DNA of 64,000 bases from Microtetraspora sp. NBRC 13810 (GTDB lineage Bacteria > Actinomycetota > Actinomycetes > Streptosporangiales > Streptosporangiaceae). The translations under genes and the position numbers were made by a program. The notes under the pieces were generated by a model. That model made no database searches. It was not told the DNA's origin and saw only the letters and a list, made by a program, of their open reading frames with translations. This document shows, in pieces, positions 18,869 to 27,758 of this stretch (position 1 is the first letter of the stretch; each line of letters begins with the position of its first letter). Location: positions 55,504 through 119,503 of the forward strand of contig NZ_BSRQ01000028.1 in assembly GCF_030268685.1 (NCBI RefSeq), in the 5' to 3' direction.

Positions 18869-20386
18869 ATGAGCGCCCCCGCTGTCGAACCAGGCACCAG
18901 ACTGGCCGCGCGTTTCCGGCTGGAGGACCGTGTCAACGAGTCCGACGGTGCCACGTTGTGGAAGGCGATCGACGAGATTCTGGCCCGTCCGGTCGCCGTG
19001 CACACCTTCGACGCAGACTTCCCGAGGATCGAAGAGGTGGTCACCGCGGCGCGTGCCGCGAGCCGGCTGTCCGATCCCCGGCTGACCCAGGTGTTCGACG
19101 CCGCCGAGGAGGACGGGCAGTCCTACGTGGTGAGCGAGTGGGTCACCGGGGAGAGCCTGGCCGACCTGCTCGCCGCCGGGCCGCTCGACCCCGAGCGGGC
19201 CGCCGCGCTGGTCGGCGAGGCGGCCGAGGCCCTCGCCCACGCGCACGAGGCCGACCTCGCGCACCTCTGCCTGCGGCCCGACAAGCTCGTGTGGACCTCG
19301 GGCAACACCGTCAAGCTGCTCGGCGTCGGGCTCGACGCCGCCCTCGCCGACCTGGTCAGCGCCGACCCCGCGCACACCGACACCGAGGGCCTCGGCCGGC
19401 TGCTCTACGCCGGTCTCACCGGCCACTGGCCGGAGGCGGAGGGCGTGTGCGGGCTGCCGCCCGCGCCCACCACCGACGGCCACCTCTGCACACCGCGCCA
19501 GGTGACCGCGGGCGTGCCCGGCTACCTCGACACGATCACGGTCCGCGCGCTGCTGCCCTCCGCGCGGCGCGGCCTGACGCCGCTGACCACCCCGGCCGAG
19601 GTGGCCGACGCGCTGGCCGACGTGCCGCGTCCCGTGCCGGCGCCCGCCGCCGCGGTGCCGCCCTCGGTCCAGCAGCGCAACGACGACAGCGGCCGGTTCG
19701 AGATGATCCGCCCGGCCGAGACCGGCCCGATGCGCGGCGCGGTCTACGGGCCGCCGGGCACGGCTCCGCGGCCGGCGACCGGCATGGTCAACCGGGCCCT
19801 GATGACCGTGGTGGTGCTGGCGGTGATCGCCGCCGTGGGCCTGGGCGCGTGGACGCTGGGCCGTAACATCGGCACCCCTTCCCCGCCCTCGGCGCAGAGC
19901 ACCCCCACCGCCGACTCCTCGGTGCCCAGCGCCAAGCCGGTGGCCGTCGAGCCCAAGAGTGCCAAGGACTTCGATCCCCAGGGCGACAACACGGAGAAAC
20001 CTCAGTGGGTCGGCAACGCGATCGACGGCAAGGGCGGCACGGAGTGGCATACTGACGGCTATACCAGCGCCGACCTGGGCGGACTCAAGGACGGCGTGGG
20101 TCTGATACTCGACATGGGCAAGCCGGTGAAGGTCTCGGAAGTGGCCGTCACCCTCGCCAAGGCGTCGGGCGCCAGCCTGGAGGTCAAGGTCGGCGACTCG
20201 CCCAGCCTCGGCTCTCTGAAGACCGTGGCGAAGGCGAAGGGCGCGGGCGGAAAGATCACCATGAAGGCGGACGAGCCCGCAACCGGTCAGTACGTTTTGA
20301 TCTGGTTTACTCGCGTTCCGGCCGATCATGGAGAATTTCGTGGCACCATCTATGACGTAGTGGTCTATTCCCCCGGATCGGCATAG
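18869..20386 (+). CDS. Membrane-anchored pseudokinase with C-terminal discoidin-like domain
   Basis: A 505-residue protein. Residues about 8-265 follow a Ser/Thr kinase fold but the catalytic loop HRDLKPxN is degraded to LCLRPDKLVW and DFG to GVGLD, so it should be inactive. A transmembrane helix lies at about 309-331 (LMTVVVLAVIAAVGLGAWTL). The outside domain (about 370-505) is beta-rich with the NAIDGKGGTEWHTDGY pattern of F5/8-type (discoidin-like) domains. This is the split equivalent of the C-terminal half of mycobacterial MviN, whose pseudokinase recruits FhaA when phosphorylated. It probably scaffolds MurJ regulation. Confidence 0.82.
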   Translation: MSAPAVEPGTRLAARFRLEDRVNESDGATLWKAIDEILARPVAVHTFDADFPRIEEVVTAARAASRLSDPRLTQVFDAAEEDGQSYVVSEWVTGESLADLLAAGPLDPERAAALVGEAAEALAHAHEADLAHLCLRPDKLVWTSGNTVKLLGVGLDAALADLVSADPAHTDTEGLGRLLYAGLTGHWPEAEGVCGLPPAPTTDGHLCTPRQVTAGVPGYLDTITVRALLPSARRGLTPLTTPAEVADALADVPRPVPAPAAAVPPSVQQRNDDSGRFEMIRPAETGPMRGAVYGPPGTAPRPATGMVNRALMTVVVLAVIAAVGLGAWTLGRNIGTPSPPSAQSTPTADSSVPSAKPVAVEPKSAKDFDPQGDNTEKPQWVGNAIDGKGGTEWHTDGYTSADLGGLKDGVGLILDMGKPVKVSEVAVTLAKASGASLEVKVGDSPSLGSLKTVAKAKGAGGKITMKADEPATGQYVLIWFTRVPADHGEFRGTIYDVVVYSPGSA

Positions 20387-20399
20387 CAGGACTCTCCTT

Positions 20400-21041
20400 G
20401 TGAACTCACCACCGACCCCGCCCGACGCGGAGCAGACGGCACGGTCCTCGCTGCCCGATGCCGAGCTCCTGCTTCGGCACATCAACGGGGACCCGCACGC
20501 CTTCAGCGAGATAGTCAAGCGGCACCGCGACCGCATGTGGGCCGTGGCCCTGCGCACCCTCGGCGATCCCGACGAGGCGGCCGACGCCGTGCAGGACGCG
20601 TTCGTCTCCGCCTATCGCAAGGCGGAGAGCTTCCGCGGCGAGGCGGCGGTGACGACCTGGCTGCACCGCATCGTGGTCAACGCCTGCCTGGACCGGATGC
20701 GCCGCAAGTCGGTGCGCCCGGTGGCCGACGACGAGCTGATCGAGGCGGCCGAGCGCGACACCCCGATGCCGGACCAGACCGGCGAGCGCGAGGTCTCCAT
20801 GGAGGTGTCCGCCGCGCTCAAGGTGCTGCCCGCCGACCAGCGGGCCGCGCTCGTCCTGGTCGACATGATGGGCTACTCCGTCGAGGACGCCGCACACGTG
20901 CTCCAGGTCCCCAGCGGGACCGTGAAGAGCCGGTGTGCCCGAGGCCGCGCGAAACTTGCCCCGATTCTTTCGCATCTGCGGAACCGATCCGACCTAACTC
21001 GCGTCTCATCCGGGAAGGGAGCAGAACTTCGTGACGGGTGA
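20400..21041 (+). CDS. sigM: RNA polymerase sigma factor SigM (ECF family)
   Basis: A 213-residue ECF sigma factor. Region 2 spans about 30-95 (FSEIVKRHRDRMWAVALRTLGDPDEAADAVQDAFVSAYR), with WLHRIVVNACLDRMRR. Region 4 spans about 135-185 (LPADQRAALVLVDMMGYSVEDAAHVLQVPSGTVKSRCARGRAKL). The murJ-pseudokinase-sigM-anti-sigma-trxB-trxA order is the conserved actinobacterial sigM locus. Its 3' end overlaps the anti-sigma gene by 11 bases. The GTG start at 20400 is 13 bases past the pseudokinase stop. In relatives this factor responds to envelope or redox stress. Confidence 0.9.
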   Translation: MNSPPTPPDAEQTARSSLPDAELLLRHINGDPHAFSEIVKRHRDRMWAVALRTLGDPDEAADAVQDAFVSAYRKAESFRGEAAVTTWLHRIVVNACLDRMRRKSVRPVADDELIEAAERDTPMPDQTGEREVSMEVSAALKVLPADQRAALVLVDMMGYSVEDAAHVLQVPSGTVKSRCARGRAKLAPILSHLRNRSDLTRVSSGKGAELRDG

Positions 21042-22002
21042 CACGCACTACGATCTGGACGTCTTGGCCGAGCTGGCCGAAGACCTCCTCGACGCCGCCA
21101 CGGCCAGGAAGGTCCGCGAGCATCTCGCGATATGCGACCCCTGCGGGGAGCTTCTGGCCGATCTGGCGGCGGTTCGTGAAGTGCTCGCGGCGACACCTAC
21201 CCCGGCCATGCCGATGGGCGTCGCTCTGCGCATTGACCAGGCCCTGGCCGCCGAGGCGGGCAACGGCAGCCGGCCGGGCGTCGCCGTGGCCGAGGCCCCC
21301 GACTGGGACCGTCTCATGGCCGCCGCGCCGTGGGAGACCGCCTCCGAACCGGAGCCCGCGACTCCCCGCGCCGGAGACGCCCCGGAGCCCCTCCCCCTCG
21401 CGGGAGACGCCCCGGAGCCGTCGGCCGACGAGCCCGAGAAGGAGCCTGTACGGCTGGGCGTGGTCGCCGAGGACGGCAGCGTCGTCCCGGCGAGACGCCG
21501 TGCCAAGGGCGCCAGGAGACGCCGTGGCTGGGTCATGCCGCTGACGGCCGCGGCCGCGGCCTGCGCGGTGATCGGCTCGGCGGCGGTGGCGACCAGCCTC
21601 ATCGCCTCGGGGCCCACCGGTCCCTCCGGCGGCGGCCAGATGGCGCAGCCGGCGCCCGCGCCGCCCCGGGAAGCGTTGATCACTCCCACGTACAAGATCA
21701 CGCAGACCGACTACAACTACACCAGCCGTGACCTGCGCGGCTCACTGAGTGACTACCTCGCGCCGGCGCCGGTCCTCAAGTCGGCCGACGACGACGAGAA
21801 CGCCAAGCTGATGCGCTGCGTCGGCAAGGTGGCCAAGAACGTGGGGAGCAACCCGTTCCACGTGGACCAGGCGTTCTACCTGGGCCAGGAGGCGACGCTG
21901 ATGCTCTTCTGGAAGGACCAGGCCGCCAACTCGGTGCAGGTGCGGGTCCTCGGCCCCGAGTGCAACGACCTGCGCAAGCCCGGTCTCGCGAAGTGGGAGT
22001 GA
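21031..22002 (+). CDS. Zinc-finger anti-sigma factor for SigM
   Basis: A 323-residue type I membrane protein. A ZAS-type anti-sigma motif H31-x3-C35-x2-C38 (REHLAICDPCGEL) lies in the N-terminal helical domain. A Pro/Glu-rich linker contains a repeated P-x-GDAPEP element (residues about 110-132). One transmembrane helix follows at about 170-192, then a short extracytoplasmic domain. The GTG at 21031 has a GGGAAGGGAGCAG site and overlaps the sigM end, which gives translational coupling. By analogy with RsmA it holds SigM until the zinc motif or the sensor domain is disturbed. Confidence 0.85.
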   Translation: MTGDTHYDLDVLAELAEDLLDAATARKVREHLAICDPCGELLADLAAVREVLAATPTPAMPMGVALRIDQALAAEAGNGSRPGVAVAEAPDWDRLMAAAPWETASEPEPATPRAGDAPEPLPLAGDAPEPSADEPEKEPVRLGVVAEDGSVVPARRRAKGARRRRGWVMPLTAAAAACAVIGSAAVATSLIASGPTGPSGGGQMAQPAPAPPREALITPTYKITQTDYNYTSRDLRGSLSDYLAPAPVLKSADDDENAKLMRCVGKVAKNVGSNPFHVDQAFYLGQEATLMLFWKDQAANSVQVRVLGPECNDLRKPGLAKWE

Positions 22003-22025
22003 CCTCCCCGTCCTGACCTGCCCTG

Positions 22026-22045
22026 GAGCCCGCTTCGGCGGGCTC
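22026..22045. terminator. Hairpin with UUCG tetraloop after the sigM operon
   Basis: GAGCCCGC-TTCG-GCGGGCTC is a perfect 8-bp stem closed by a stable TTCG loop, 23 bases past the anti-sigma stop, followed by CTTCGGCG rather than a long T-run. It separates the sigM operon from trxB. Confidence 0.75.
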
Positions 22046-22170
22046 TTCGGCGTTTCGGGCACCCTCTCGCCCCCGGTGCGGGCGGGTTCTCGCGCGTTGC
22101 GGACAGGGCCGGGAATCTCCGGCCCCTAGGATCTGTTGACGCGACTGGCACCCCAGCAGAGCTGAAAGGC

Positions 22171-23109
22171 ATGGAAGTGAGCGACGTCCGGAATGTGATC
22201 ATCATCGGGTCGGGCCCGGCCGGTTACACGGCGGCCGTCTACTCTGCCCGTGCCGACCTCAAGCCGCTGGTCTTCGAAGGCTCGGTGACCGCCGGCGGTG
22301 CCCTCATGAACACCACCGACGTGGAGAACTTCCCGGGTTTCCCGGACGGGATCATGGGCCCCGACCTGATGGACAACCTGCGCAAGCAGGCGGAGCGGTT
22401 CGGCGCCGAGCTGGTCGCCGACGACGTGATCGAGGTCGATCTGGAGGCCACCCCGAAGGTGGTCAAGACCGCCACCGACACCTTCTACGCGAAGTCCGTC
22501 ATCCTGGCCACCGGTTCGCGCTACCGCGAGATCGGCCTGCCCAGCGAGAAGCGGCTGTCCGGCCACGGCGTGTCCTGGTGCGCCACCTGTGACGGCTTCT
22601 TCTTCCGCGACCAGGACATCGTCGTGGTGGGTGGCGGCGACTCCGCGATGGAGGAGGCGACGTTCCTCACCCGGTTCGCCCGGTCGGTCACGATCGTCCA
22701 CCGTCGCGACGAGCTGCGCGCCAGCAAGATCATGCAGGAGCGCGCCTTCGCCAACGAGAAGATCCGCTTCGTCTGGGACAGCGAGGTGGTCGACATCATC
22801 GGCGACGACCGGGTGTCCGCGGTGCGGGTCCGCAACCGTAAGACGGGCGAGGAGAGCGAGCTCCCCGTCACCGGCATCTTCGTCGCGATCGGCCACGACC
22901 CGCGCAACGAGCTGGTCAAGGGCCAGATCGACCTGGACGAAGAGGGCTATATCCGGGTCAAGTCCCCCGGCACCGGCACCAACATCGACGGCGTCTTCGC
23001 CTGCGGCGACGTCGTCGACCACATCTATCGTCAGGCGATCACCGCGGCGGGCACCGGGTGCCAGGCGTCCCTCGACGCCGAGCGCTGGCTGACCCTTCAG
23101 GAAAGTTAG
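22171..23109 (+). CDS. trxB: Thioredoxin reductase
   Basis: FAD/NADPH flavoprotein of 312 residues that reduces thioredoxin. The FAD-binding [12 protein letters not shown] is at residues about 11-22, the redox pair C137-A-T-C140 in [10 protein letters not shown], the NADPH motif [10 protein letters not shown] near 153-162, and the C-terminal FAD motif VFACGDVVD. The ATG start at 22171 has a GAAAGG site; a GTG two codons later is possible. It is followed by trxA 14 bases downstream, so the two form the usual redox operon. Confidence 0.96.
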   Translation: MEVSDVRNVIIIGSGPAGYTAAVYSARADLKPLVFEGSVTAGGALMNTTDVENFPGFPDGIMGPDLMDNLRKQAERFGAELVADDVIEVDLEATPKVVKTATDTFYAKSVILATGSRYREIGLPSEKRLSGHGVSWCATCDGFFFRDQDIVVVGGGDSAMEEATFLTRFARSVTIVHRRDELRASKIMQERAFANEKIRFVWDSEVVDIIGDDRVSAVRVRNRKTGEESELPVTGIFVAIGHDPRNELVKGQIDLDEEGYIRVKSPGTGTNIDGVFACGDVVDHIYRQAITAAGTGCQASLDAERWLTLQES

Positions 23110-23123
23110 GAGAAGATCCCATC

Positions 23124-23447
23124 GTGGGCACCATCAAGAGCGTCACGGACAAGTCCTTCCAGGCCGACGTCCTCTCCAGCGACAAGCCGGTCCTCGTCGA
23201 CTTCTGGGCGGAGTGGTGCGGCCCCTGCCGCCAGGTCGCCCCGATCCTGGAGGAGATCGCCAAGGAGCAGGCCGACAAGCTGACCGTGGTCAAGCTCAAC
23301 ATCGACGAGAATCCCGAAGTTCCGCGCGACTACGGCGTACTCCAGATCCCGACTCTGAACGTCTATAAGGGTGGAGAGGTCGTCAAGCAGATCATCGGCG
23401 CCAAGCCGAAGGCCATGCTGCTTCGCGAGCTCGAGGGCATCATCTAG
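23124..23447 (+). CDS. trxA: Thioredoxin
   Basis: A 107-residue thioredoxin with the W31-C32-G-P-C35 active site, the buried Asp in VDFWAEW and the cis-proline segment QIPTL. The GTG start at 23124 has a TAGGAGAAG site directly after the trxB stop. TrxB and TrxA together give a complete NADPH-to-dithiol system and sit beside the sigM locus, as in streptomycetes and mycobacteria. Confidence 0.96.
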   Translation: MGTIKSVTDKSFQADVLSSDKPVLVDFWAEWCGPCRQVAPILEEIAKEQADKLTVVKLNIDENPEVPRDYGVLQIPTLNVYKGGEVVKQIIGAKPKAMLLRELEGII

Positions 23448-23546
23448 AGCTCGTCCCCACGGGGCTCAAGATGCGGCCCCCTGCGGCGGGCGCCCACGGG
23501 CGCGTGCCGTACCACCGCTTTTCCGAGCGGCACACCCACCCAAACA

Positions 23547-23588
23547 CAGCGCCCCTTCGCCACCACCGGCGAGGGGGCGCTGAGTTTT
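23547..23588 (+). terminator. Long hairpin terminator after trxA
   Basis: A 15-base arm at 23547-23561 (starting CAGCGCCCC) pairs, with one mismatch, with 23568-23582 (ending GGGGCGCTG) across a six-base loop; TTTT follows at 23585-23588. The right arm is the first copy of a 21-bp tandem repeat. Confidence 0.8.
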
Positions 23589-23630
23589 GGCGAGGAGGCG
23601 CTGAGCTTCGGCGAGAGGGCGCTGAGTGTT
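23568..23630 (+). repeat. Three tandem 21-bp repeats
   Basis: Units at 23568-23588, 23589-23609 and 23610-23630 share GGCGAG-x-GGCGCTGAG followed by a variable four to five bases ending in T or C (TTTT, CTTC, TGTT). The first unit forms the right arm of the trxA terminator. A separate tract of 9-bp GCAGGGGCC repeats lies at about 23662-23689. Confidence 0.8.
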
Positions 23631-23701
23631 TACGGCGCGATCGTCGTGAGGCTCATGGGGCGGCAGGGGCCGCAGGGGCCGCAGGGGCCGCTGAGATCGT
23701 C

Positions 23702-24412
23702 TCAGACGGGCCGGAGGGCCCGCTCCGGGCTCATGGAGCCCAGGAGGCGCTCCAGGGCCACCTCGACGTCCTCACGCCAGGAGATCGCCGTCTTGAGCTC
23801 CAGCCGGAGGCGCGGGAAGCGCAGGTGCGGGCGCACGGTCTTGAAGCCGACCGCGAGCAGATAGTCGGCCGGCAGCACGCAGCCCGGCTGCTCCCACTTC
23901 AGGTCGCCGAACGCCTCGATGGCCCGCACGCCGCGCCGGGTGAGGTCCTTGGCCACGCCCTGCACCAGCATGCGCCCGAGCCCGCCGCCGGAGAACTCCG
24001 GCATGATGTGCGCGGTCATCAGCAGCACGGCGTCGGCGCTGACCGGCGAGGTCGGGAAGGCGGTGGAGCGCGGCACGTAGAGCGGCGGGGCGTAGAGGAC
24101 GAACCCGGCGGGCACGCCGTCCACGTAGGAGATCTTGCCGCAGCTCCCCCACTCCAGCAGGGTCGCCGAGATCCACGCCTCCTTCTCCAGACCCGGGTCG
24201 CCCACCTCGGCGGCGCGGTTGCCACTGGCCGGATCAAGCTCCCAGAAAACACACCGCCTGCACCGGCGCGGCAGGTCGTCAAGGTTGTCCAGGGTGACGT
24301 TGGCGAGGCGACGCGACAACTGCTGGCCCCAATCCTGACGAGAGTCTTGGCGGAAAGCGCGCGAATACGGCGTCTCCAGTCTGGCATGGTAGCCCAGGGA
24401 AGTACGCGTCAC
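23702..24412 (-). CDS. GNAT family N-acetyltransferase
   Basis: A protein of up to 236 residues. The core reads as a GNAT: a strand with GKISYVDGVPAGFVLYAPP, the acetyl-CoA P-loop region MPEFSGGGLGRMLVQGVAKDL (residues about 133-153), and a C-terminal AVGFKTVRPHLRFPRLRLEL. The N-terminus has CRRCVFWELDP, which is common in actinobacterial homologues beside trxA/parB. The GTG at 24412 is the longest start; homologues usually begin nearer the LANVTLDNLDDLP segment, so the first ~35 residues may not be translated. Substrate unknown. Confidence 0.75.
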   Translation of the reverse strand: MTRTSLGYHARLETPYSRAFRQDSRQDWGQQLSRRLANVTLDNLDDLPRRCRRCVFWELDPASGNRAAEVGDPGLEKEAWISATLLEWGSCGKISYVDGVPAGFVLYAPPLYVPRSTAFPTSPVSADAVLLMTAHIMPEFSGGGLGRMLVQGVAKDLTRRGVRAIEAFGDLKWEQPGCVLPADYLLAVGFKTVRPHLRFPRLRLELKTAISWREDVEVALERLLGSMSPERALRPV

Positions 24413-24514
24413 GCTGCATGTCGGCGCCGCACGCGCCCAGCGCGTCCCCAGTGAGGGTAGTCACATTTCGTGACGTACTCTGGTTTTCCGGGCTATATAC
24501 CTAGGAGGTGGACC

Positions 24515-25840
24515 GTGGCGAAGGAGACGGATCACGGTCAGACTGCCGCGACCCACGGGTCGCGTATCGACGCCTATGTCGATCGGTATGCCGCGCGAGC
24601 TACCGGGATGGTCGCCTCCGAGGTCCGAGCTCTTTTCGCCGTCGCGTCGAGGCCCGAGGTGGTCTCGCTCGCCGGCGGCATGCCGTACGTCACGGCGCTC
24701 CCCCTCGACGTGGTCGGCGAACTGGTCGCCGACCTGGTGGCTCGGCGCGGCCCCGTCGCGCTGCAGTACGGCTCAGGCCAGGGCGACCCGCATCTGCGTG
24801 AGCAGATCTGCGAGGTCATGCGCCTGGAGGGCATCGAGGCGGGTGCCGACGACGTCGTCGTGACCGTCGGATCGCAGCAGGCGCTCGACCTGATCACGCG
24901 CATCTTCATCGACCCCGGAGACGTCGTCCTCGCCGAGGGGCCGTCCTACGTGGGCGCCCTGGGCACGTTCGCCGCCTACCAGGCGTCCGTGGTGCACGTG
25001 CCGATGGACGCGGACGGGCTGATCCCGTCGGCGCTGGCCGAGACCATCGAGTCTCTCGCCCGTGCCGGCCGGCGGATCAAGTTTCTCTACACGATCCCCA
25101 ACTTCCAGAACCCCGCCGGTGTGACGCTCACCGCCGACCGACGCCGCGAGGTGCTGGAGATCTGCCAGCGGGCCGGCGTGCTCGTCGTCGAGGACAACCC
25201 GTACGGCCTGCTCGGCTTCGACGGGGAGCCGATGCGGGCGCTGCGCGCCGACGACGCCGAGGGGGTCGTGTATCTCGGTTCGTTCTCCAAGACGCTCGCG
25301 CCCGGGTTCCGGGTGGGGTGGGCGCTGGCGCCGCACGCCGTGCGGGACAAGCTGGTGCTGGCGATGGAGTCGGCCGTGCTGTCGCACTCCACCTTCTCCC
25401 AGCTCGCCGTCGGCCAGTACCTCACCACGCAACCGTGGCGGGAGCAGATCAAATCCTTCCAGGAGCTTTACCGCGAACGGTGCGAGGCCATGCTGACGGC
25501 ACTGGAGGCCCAAATGCCTCCCGGCTGCACATGGACCCGTCCCAGGGGCGGTTTCTTCGTCTGGATGACCCTGCCAGAAGGGCTGGACTCCAAGGCACTG
25601 CTGCCGCGCGCCGTCGCCGAACGCGTCGCTTTCGTACCAGGAACCGGCTTTTATGCTGACGCACAGGGTGCTCAGAACATGAGGCTGTCCTACTGTTATC
25701 CCCAGCCCGATCGCATCCGGGAAGGCGTCCGCCGCCTCGCCGGGGTGATCGAGCAGGAGATGAGACTGCGCGACACGTTCGGAACCGGTGCGGCACCCGA
25801 TCACTTCGGAGTCGACACACCCGGTCCCGATCTCGCCTGA
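24515..25840 (+). CDS. PLP-dependent class I/II aminotransferase (LysN-like)
   Basis: A fold-type I aminotransferase of 441 residues. SLAGGMPYVTALP, QYGSGQGDPHLREQI, IPNFQNPAGVTL and the Schiff-base lysine in YLGSFSKTLAPGFRVGW identify the 2-aminoadipate transaminase/MocR-aminotransferase branch without an HTH domain. The start is GTG 24515 because a textbook AGGAGGTG lies just upstream; a longer frame from 24470 has no support. It lies 70 bases before the ddl-like gene on the same strand and may be co-transcribed. The amino-group donor and acceptor are not readable. Confidence 0.88.
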   Translation: MAKETDHGQTAATHGSRIDAYVDRYAARATGMVASEVRALFAVASRPEVVSLAGGMPYVTALPLDVVGELVADLVARRGPVALQYGSGQGDPHLREQICEVMRLEGIEAGADDVVVTVGSQQALDLITRIFIDPGDVVLAEGPSYVGALGTFAAYQASVVHVPMDADGLIPSALAETIESLARAGRRIKFLYTIPNFQNPAGVTLTADRRREVLEICQRAGVLVVEDNPYGLLGFDGEPMRALRADDAEGVVYLGSFSKTLAPGFRVGWALAPHAVRDKLVLAMESAVLSHSTFSQLAVGQYLTTQPWREQIKSFQELYRERCEAMLTALEAQMPPGCTWTRPRGGFFVWMTLPEGLDSKALLPRAVAERVAFVPGTGFYADAQGAQNMRLSYCYPQPDRIREGVRRLAGVIEQEMRLRDTFGTGAAPDHFGVDTPGPDLA

Positions 25841-25910
25841 CGCCCGTACGGCCGGCGCCCTCGGAAGGGGTGCCGGCCGTACACGAGTGTGAGAGAAGAG
25901 GGCCCTCCCG

Positions 25911-26861
25911 ATGAGTGATCTCGGCCACGTACTGGTTCTGGCCGGTGGACTGTCATACGAACGGGAGGTGTCCCTGCGTTCGGGACGCCGGGTGAGCGAC
26001 GTCCTACGGGCGGCGGGGATGGATGTGGAGACCCGCGACACCGACGCGTCCCTGGTGCCCTCCGTGCTCGCCGACCCGCCCGACGCCGTCTTCGTGACCC
26101 TGCACGGCGGGGCCGGCGAGGACGGTGCGATCCGGTCGGTGCTGGAGCTGCTGTCCGTGCCCTACGTGGGTGCCGGTCCCGACGCCTGCCGGGTCGCCTT
26201 CGACAAGCCCAGCGCCAAGGCGGTCGTCCGCTCGTTCGACGTACGCACCCCCGAGTCGGTGACGCTGCCCAAGGAGACGTTCCACGACCTCGGCGCGTCC
26301 GCCGTGCTGGCCCGCATCGTCGCCCGCCTCGGCCTCCCCCTCTTCGTCAAGCCGGCCCGTGGCGGCTCCGCGCTCGGCGCCTCCATGGTGCGCACCGCCG
26401 AAGAACTGCCCGCCGCCATGGTCGGCTGCTTCGCCTACGGCGACACCGCCCTGATCGAGCGTTACGTCAAGGGGATCGAGGTCGCCGTGTCCGTCGTCGA
26501 CCTCGGCGACGGCCCGGTGGCGCTGCCGCCCGTCGAGATCGTGCCCGACAAGGGCGTCTACGACTACGCCGCCCGCTACACCGCCGGCCACACCGAGTTC
26601 TTCGCCCCCGCCCGCCTCTCCCCCGAGGTCGCCACCGCCTGCGCCGACATGGCCGTCACCGCCCACTCCGCCCTCGGCCTGCGCGACATCTCCCGCACCG
26701 ACCTCATCGTCGACGCCGACGGCCTCCCGCACTTCCTCGAAGTGAACGTCGCCCCCGGCATGACCGAGGTCTCCCTCCTCCCCATGTCCGTCGAAGCCGC
26801 CGGCCAAGACCTCGGCACCGTCTGCCGCACCCTCCTGGAACGCGCCGCCACCCGCCCCTAA
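25911..26861 (+). CDS. ddl: D-alanine-D-alanine ligase family protein
   Basis: An ATP-grasp ligase of 316 residues. The N-terminal GGLSYEREVSLRSG, VFVTLHGGAGEDGAIRSVLE, the ATP-grasp lysines in PLFVKPARGGSALGASMV, and LPHFLEVNVAPGMTEVSLLP with its metal-binding E-x-N are all those of D-Ala-D-Ala ligases. It would make the peptidoglycan dipeptide. It is somewhat shorter than canonical Ddl (about 340-370), and many actinomycetes carry a second, longer ddl elsewhere, so it could be a paralogue. ATG at 25911. The intergenic tract downstream is repetitive. Confidence 0.85.
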   Translation: MSDLGHVLVLAGGLSYEREVSLRSGRRVSDVLRAAGMDVETRDTDASLVPSVLADPPDAVFVTLHGGAGEDGAIRSVLELLSVPYVGAGPDACRVAFDKPSAKAVVRSFDVRTPESVTLPKETFHDLGASAVLARIVARLGLPLFVKPARGGSALGASMVRTAEELPAAMVGCFAYGDTALIERYVKGIEVAVSVVDLGDGPVALPPVEIVPDKGVYDYAARYTAGHTEFFAPARLSPEVATACADMAVTAHSALGLRDISRTDLIVDADGLPHFLEVNVAPGMTEVSLLPMSVEAAGQDLGTVCRTLLERAATRP

Positions 26862-26879
26862 CCCCGCCCCCCGCCTTCC

Positions 26880-27330
26880 CTACACCCCTCTGCCCCGTGC
26901 GGCCCTCTGCCCCGTGCGGCCCCTTGGGCCGTGCGGGCGCATCGACCTGTGCGCCCTTTGGCCCGCGCGAGACGCTTTCGCCCGTGCGGCGCTTTCGCCC
27001 GCGCACCATTGACTGTGTGGCGCTTCGGCCCGCACGCCGCTTCGGCCCGCGCGGCGCTTTCGCCGCGCCATTGACCCGCGCGACGCCTCGGCCTGTGCGG
27101 CGCTTTCGCCTGCGCGCCATTCACCCGTGCGGCGCCTCGGCCTGTGCGGCGCTTTCGCCTGCGCGCCATTCACCCGTGCGGCGCTTCGGCCCGCACACCG
27201 CTTCGGCCCGCACACCGCTTCGGCCCGCGCGGCGCTTTCGCCTGCGCGCCATTGACCCGCGCGACGCCTCGGCCTGTGCGGCGCTTCGGCCCGTGCGAGC
27301 TTCGGCCGTGCGGCCCCCTGTTCGCTACAG
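26880..27330. repeat. Degenerate 17/16-bp tandem repeat array (minisatellite-like)
   Basis: About 25 units of 16-17 bases with consensus near GCCCGTGCGGCGCTTTC fill this stretch, for example GCCCGCACACCGCTTCG twice in a row at about 27188-27221. A higher-order 49-bp unit (17+16+16) is repeated exactly at 27085-27133 and 27134-27182. All frames are unusually open but encode only Arg/Pro/Ala repeats on one strand and Arg/Lys repeats on the other, so it is taken as non-coding. Confidence 0.85.
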
Positions 27331-27382
27331 GCGCTACCCCCTGAGGGGCCTGCCCTCGCGGCCCCTTAACGCCACTGTGGTC

Positions 27383-27758
27383 TCTGACGGCCTGCGGTAC
27401 TTACCTGCGGCCCCTGACGTCTGCGCTGTTGATGCCTGCGGACCGTGACGTCCGTGGGCGTTGTCCACCGCGAGCATGGGTGCCCGCGGCCCTGACACCC
27501 ACAACCCTGCGCCGTGACAGCAGCGCTGCCTAGTGGCCGATCGCGCGCAGCAGGTGCGCCTTGCCGAGACCCAAGTCGCCGCGACCTCTGCGCGCGTTGC
27601 CCCCCACGGACGTTGATGCCCATGGGCCCTGACGCTCGCAGGCTTTCACGCTGGCGGGCCCTGACTCTCGTAGGCCCCGACTCTCGCAGGCTTTGACCTC
27701 TGCGGGCGTCATCCTCCGCGGGTATTGATCTCCGCAGGCCCTGCCGCCTGCGAGCCCT
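27383..27758. repeat. Second degenerate 16-bp tandem repeat array
   Basis: Eleven consecutive 16-bp units can be laid out without gaps from 27583 to 27758, for example GACTCTCGTAGGCCCC, GACTCTCGCAGGCTTT and GATCTCCGCAGGCCCT; consensus GAC(T/G)(C/T)(C/T)CGCGGGCCCT. More worn units of 15-16 bases extend back to about 27383. It resembles the upstream 17-bp array in its central CTGCGGGC-like core, suggesting a common ancestor. Confidence 0.8.

Noticed and set aside
26880..27330. Arg/Lys-rich repeat proteins on either strand of the minisatellite tract
   Set aside because: Open frames arise from the repeat having no stop codons; no ribosome sites, units of 16 and 17 bases break the frame.
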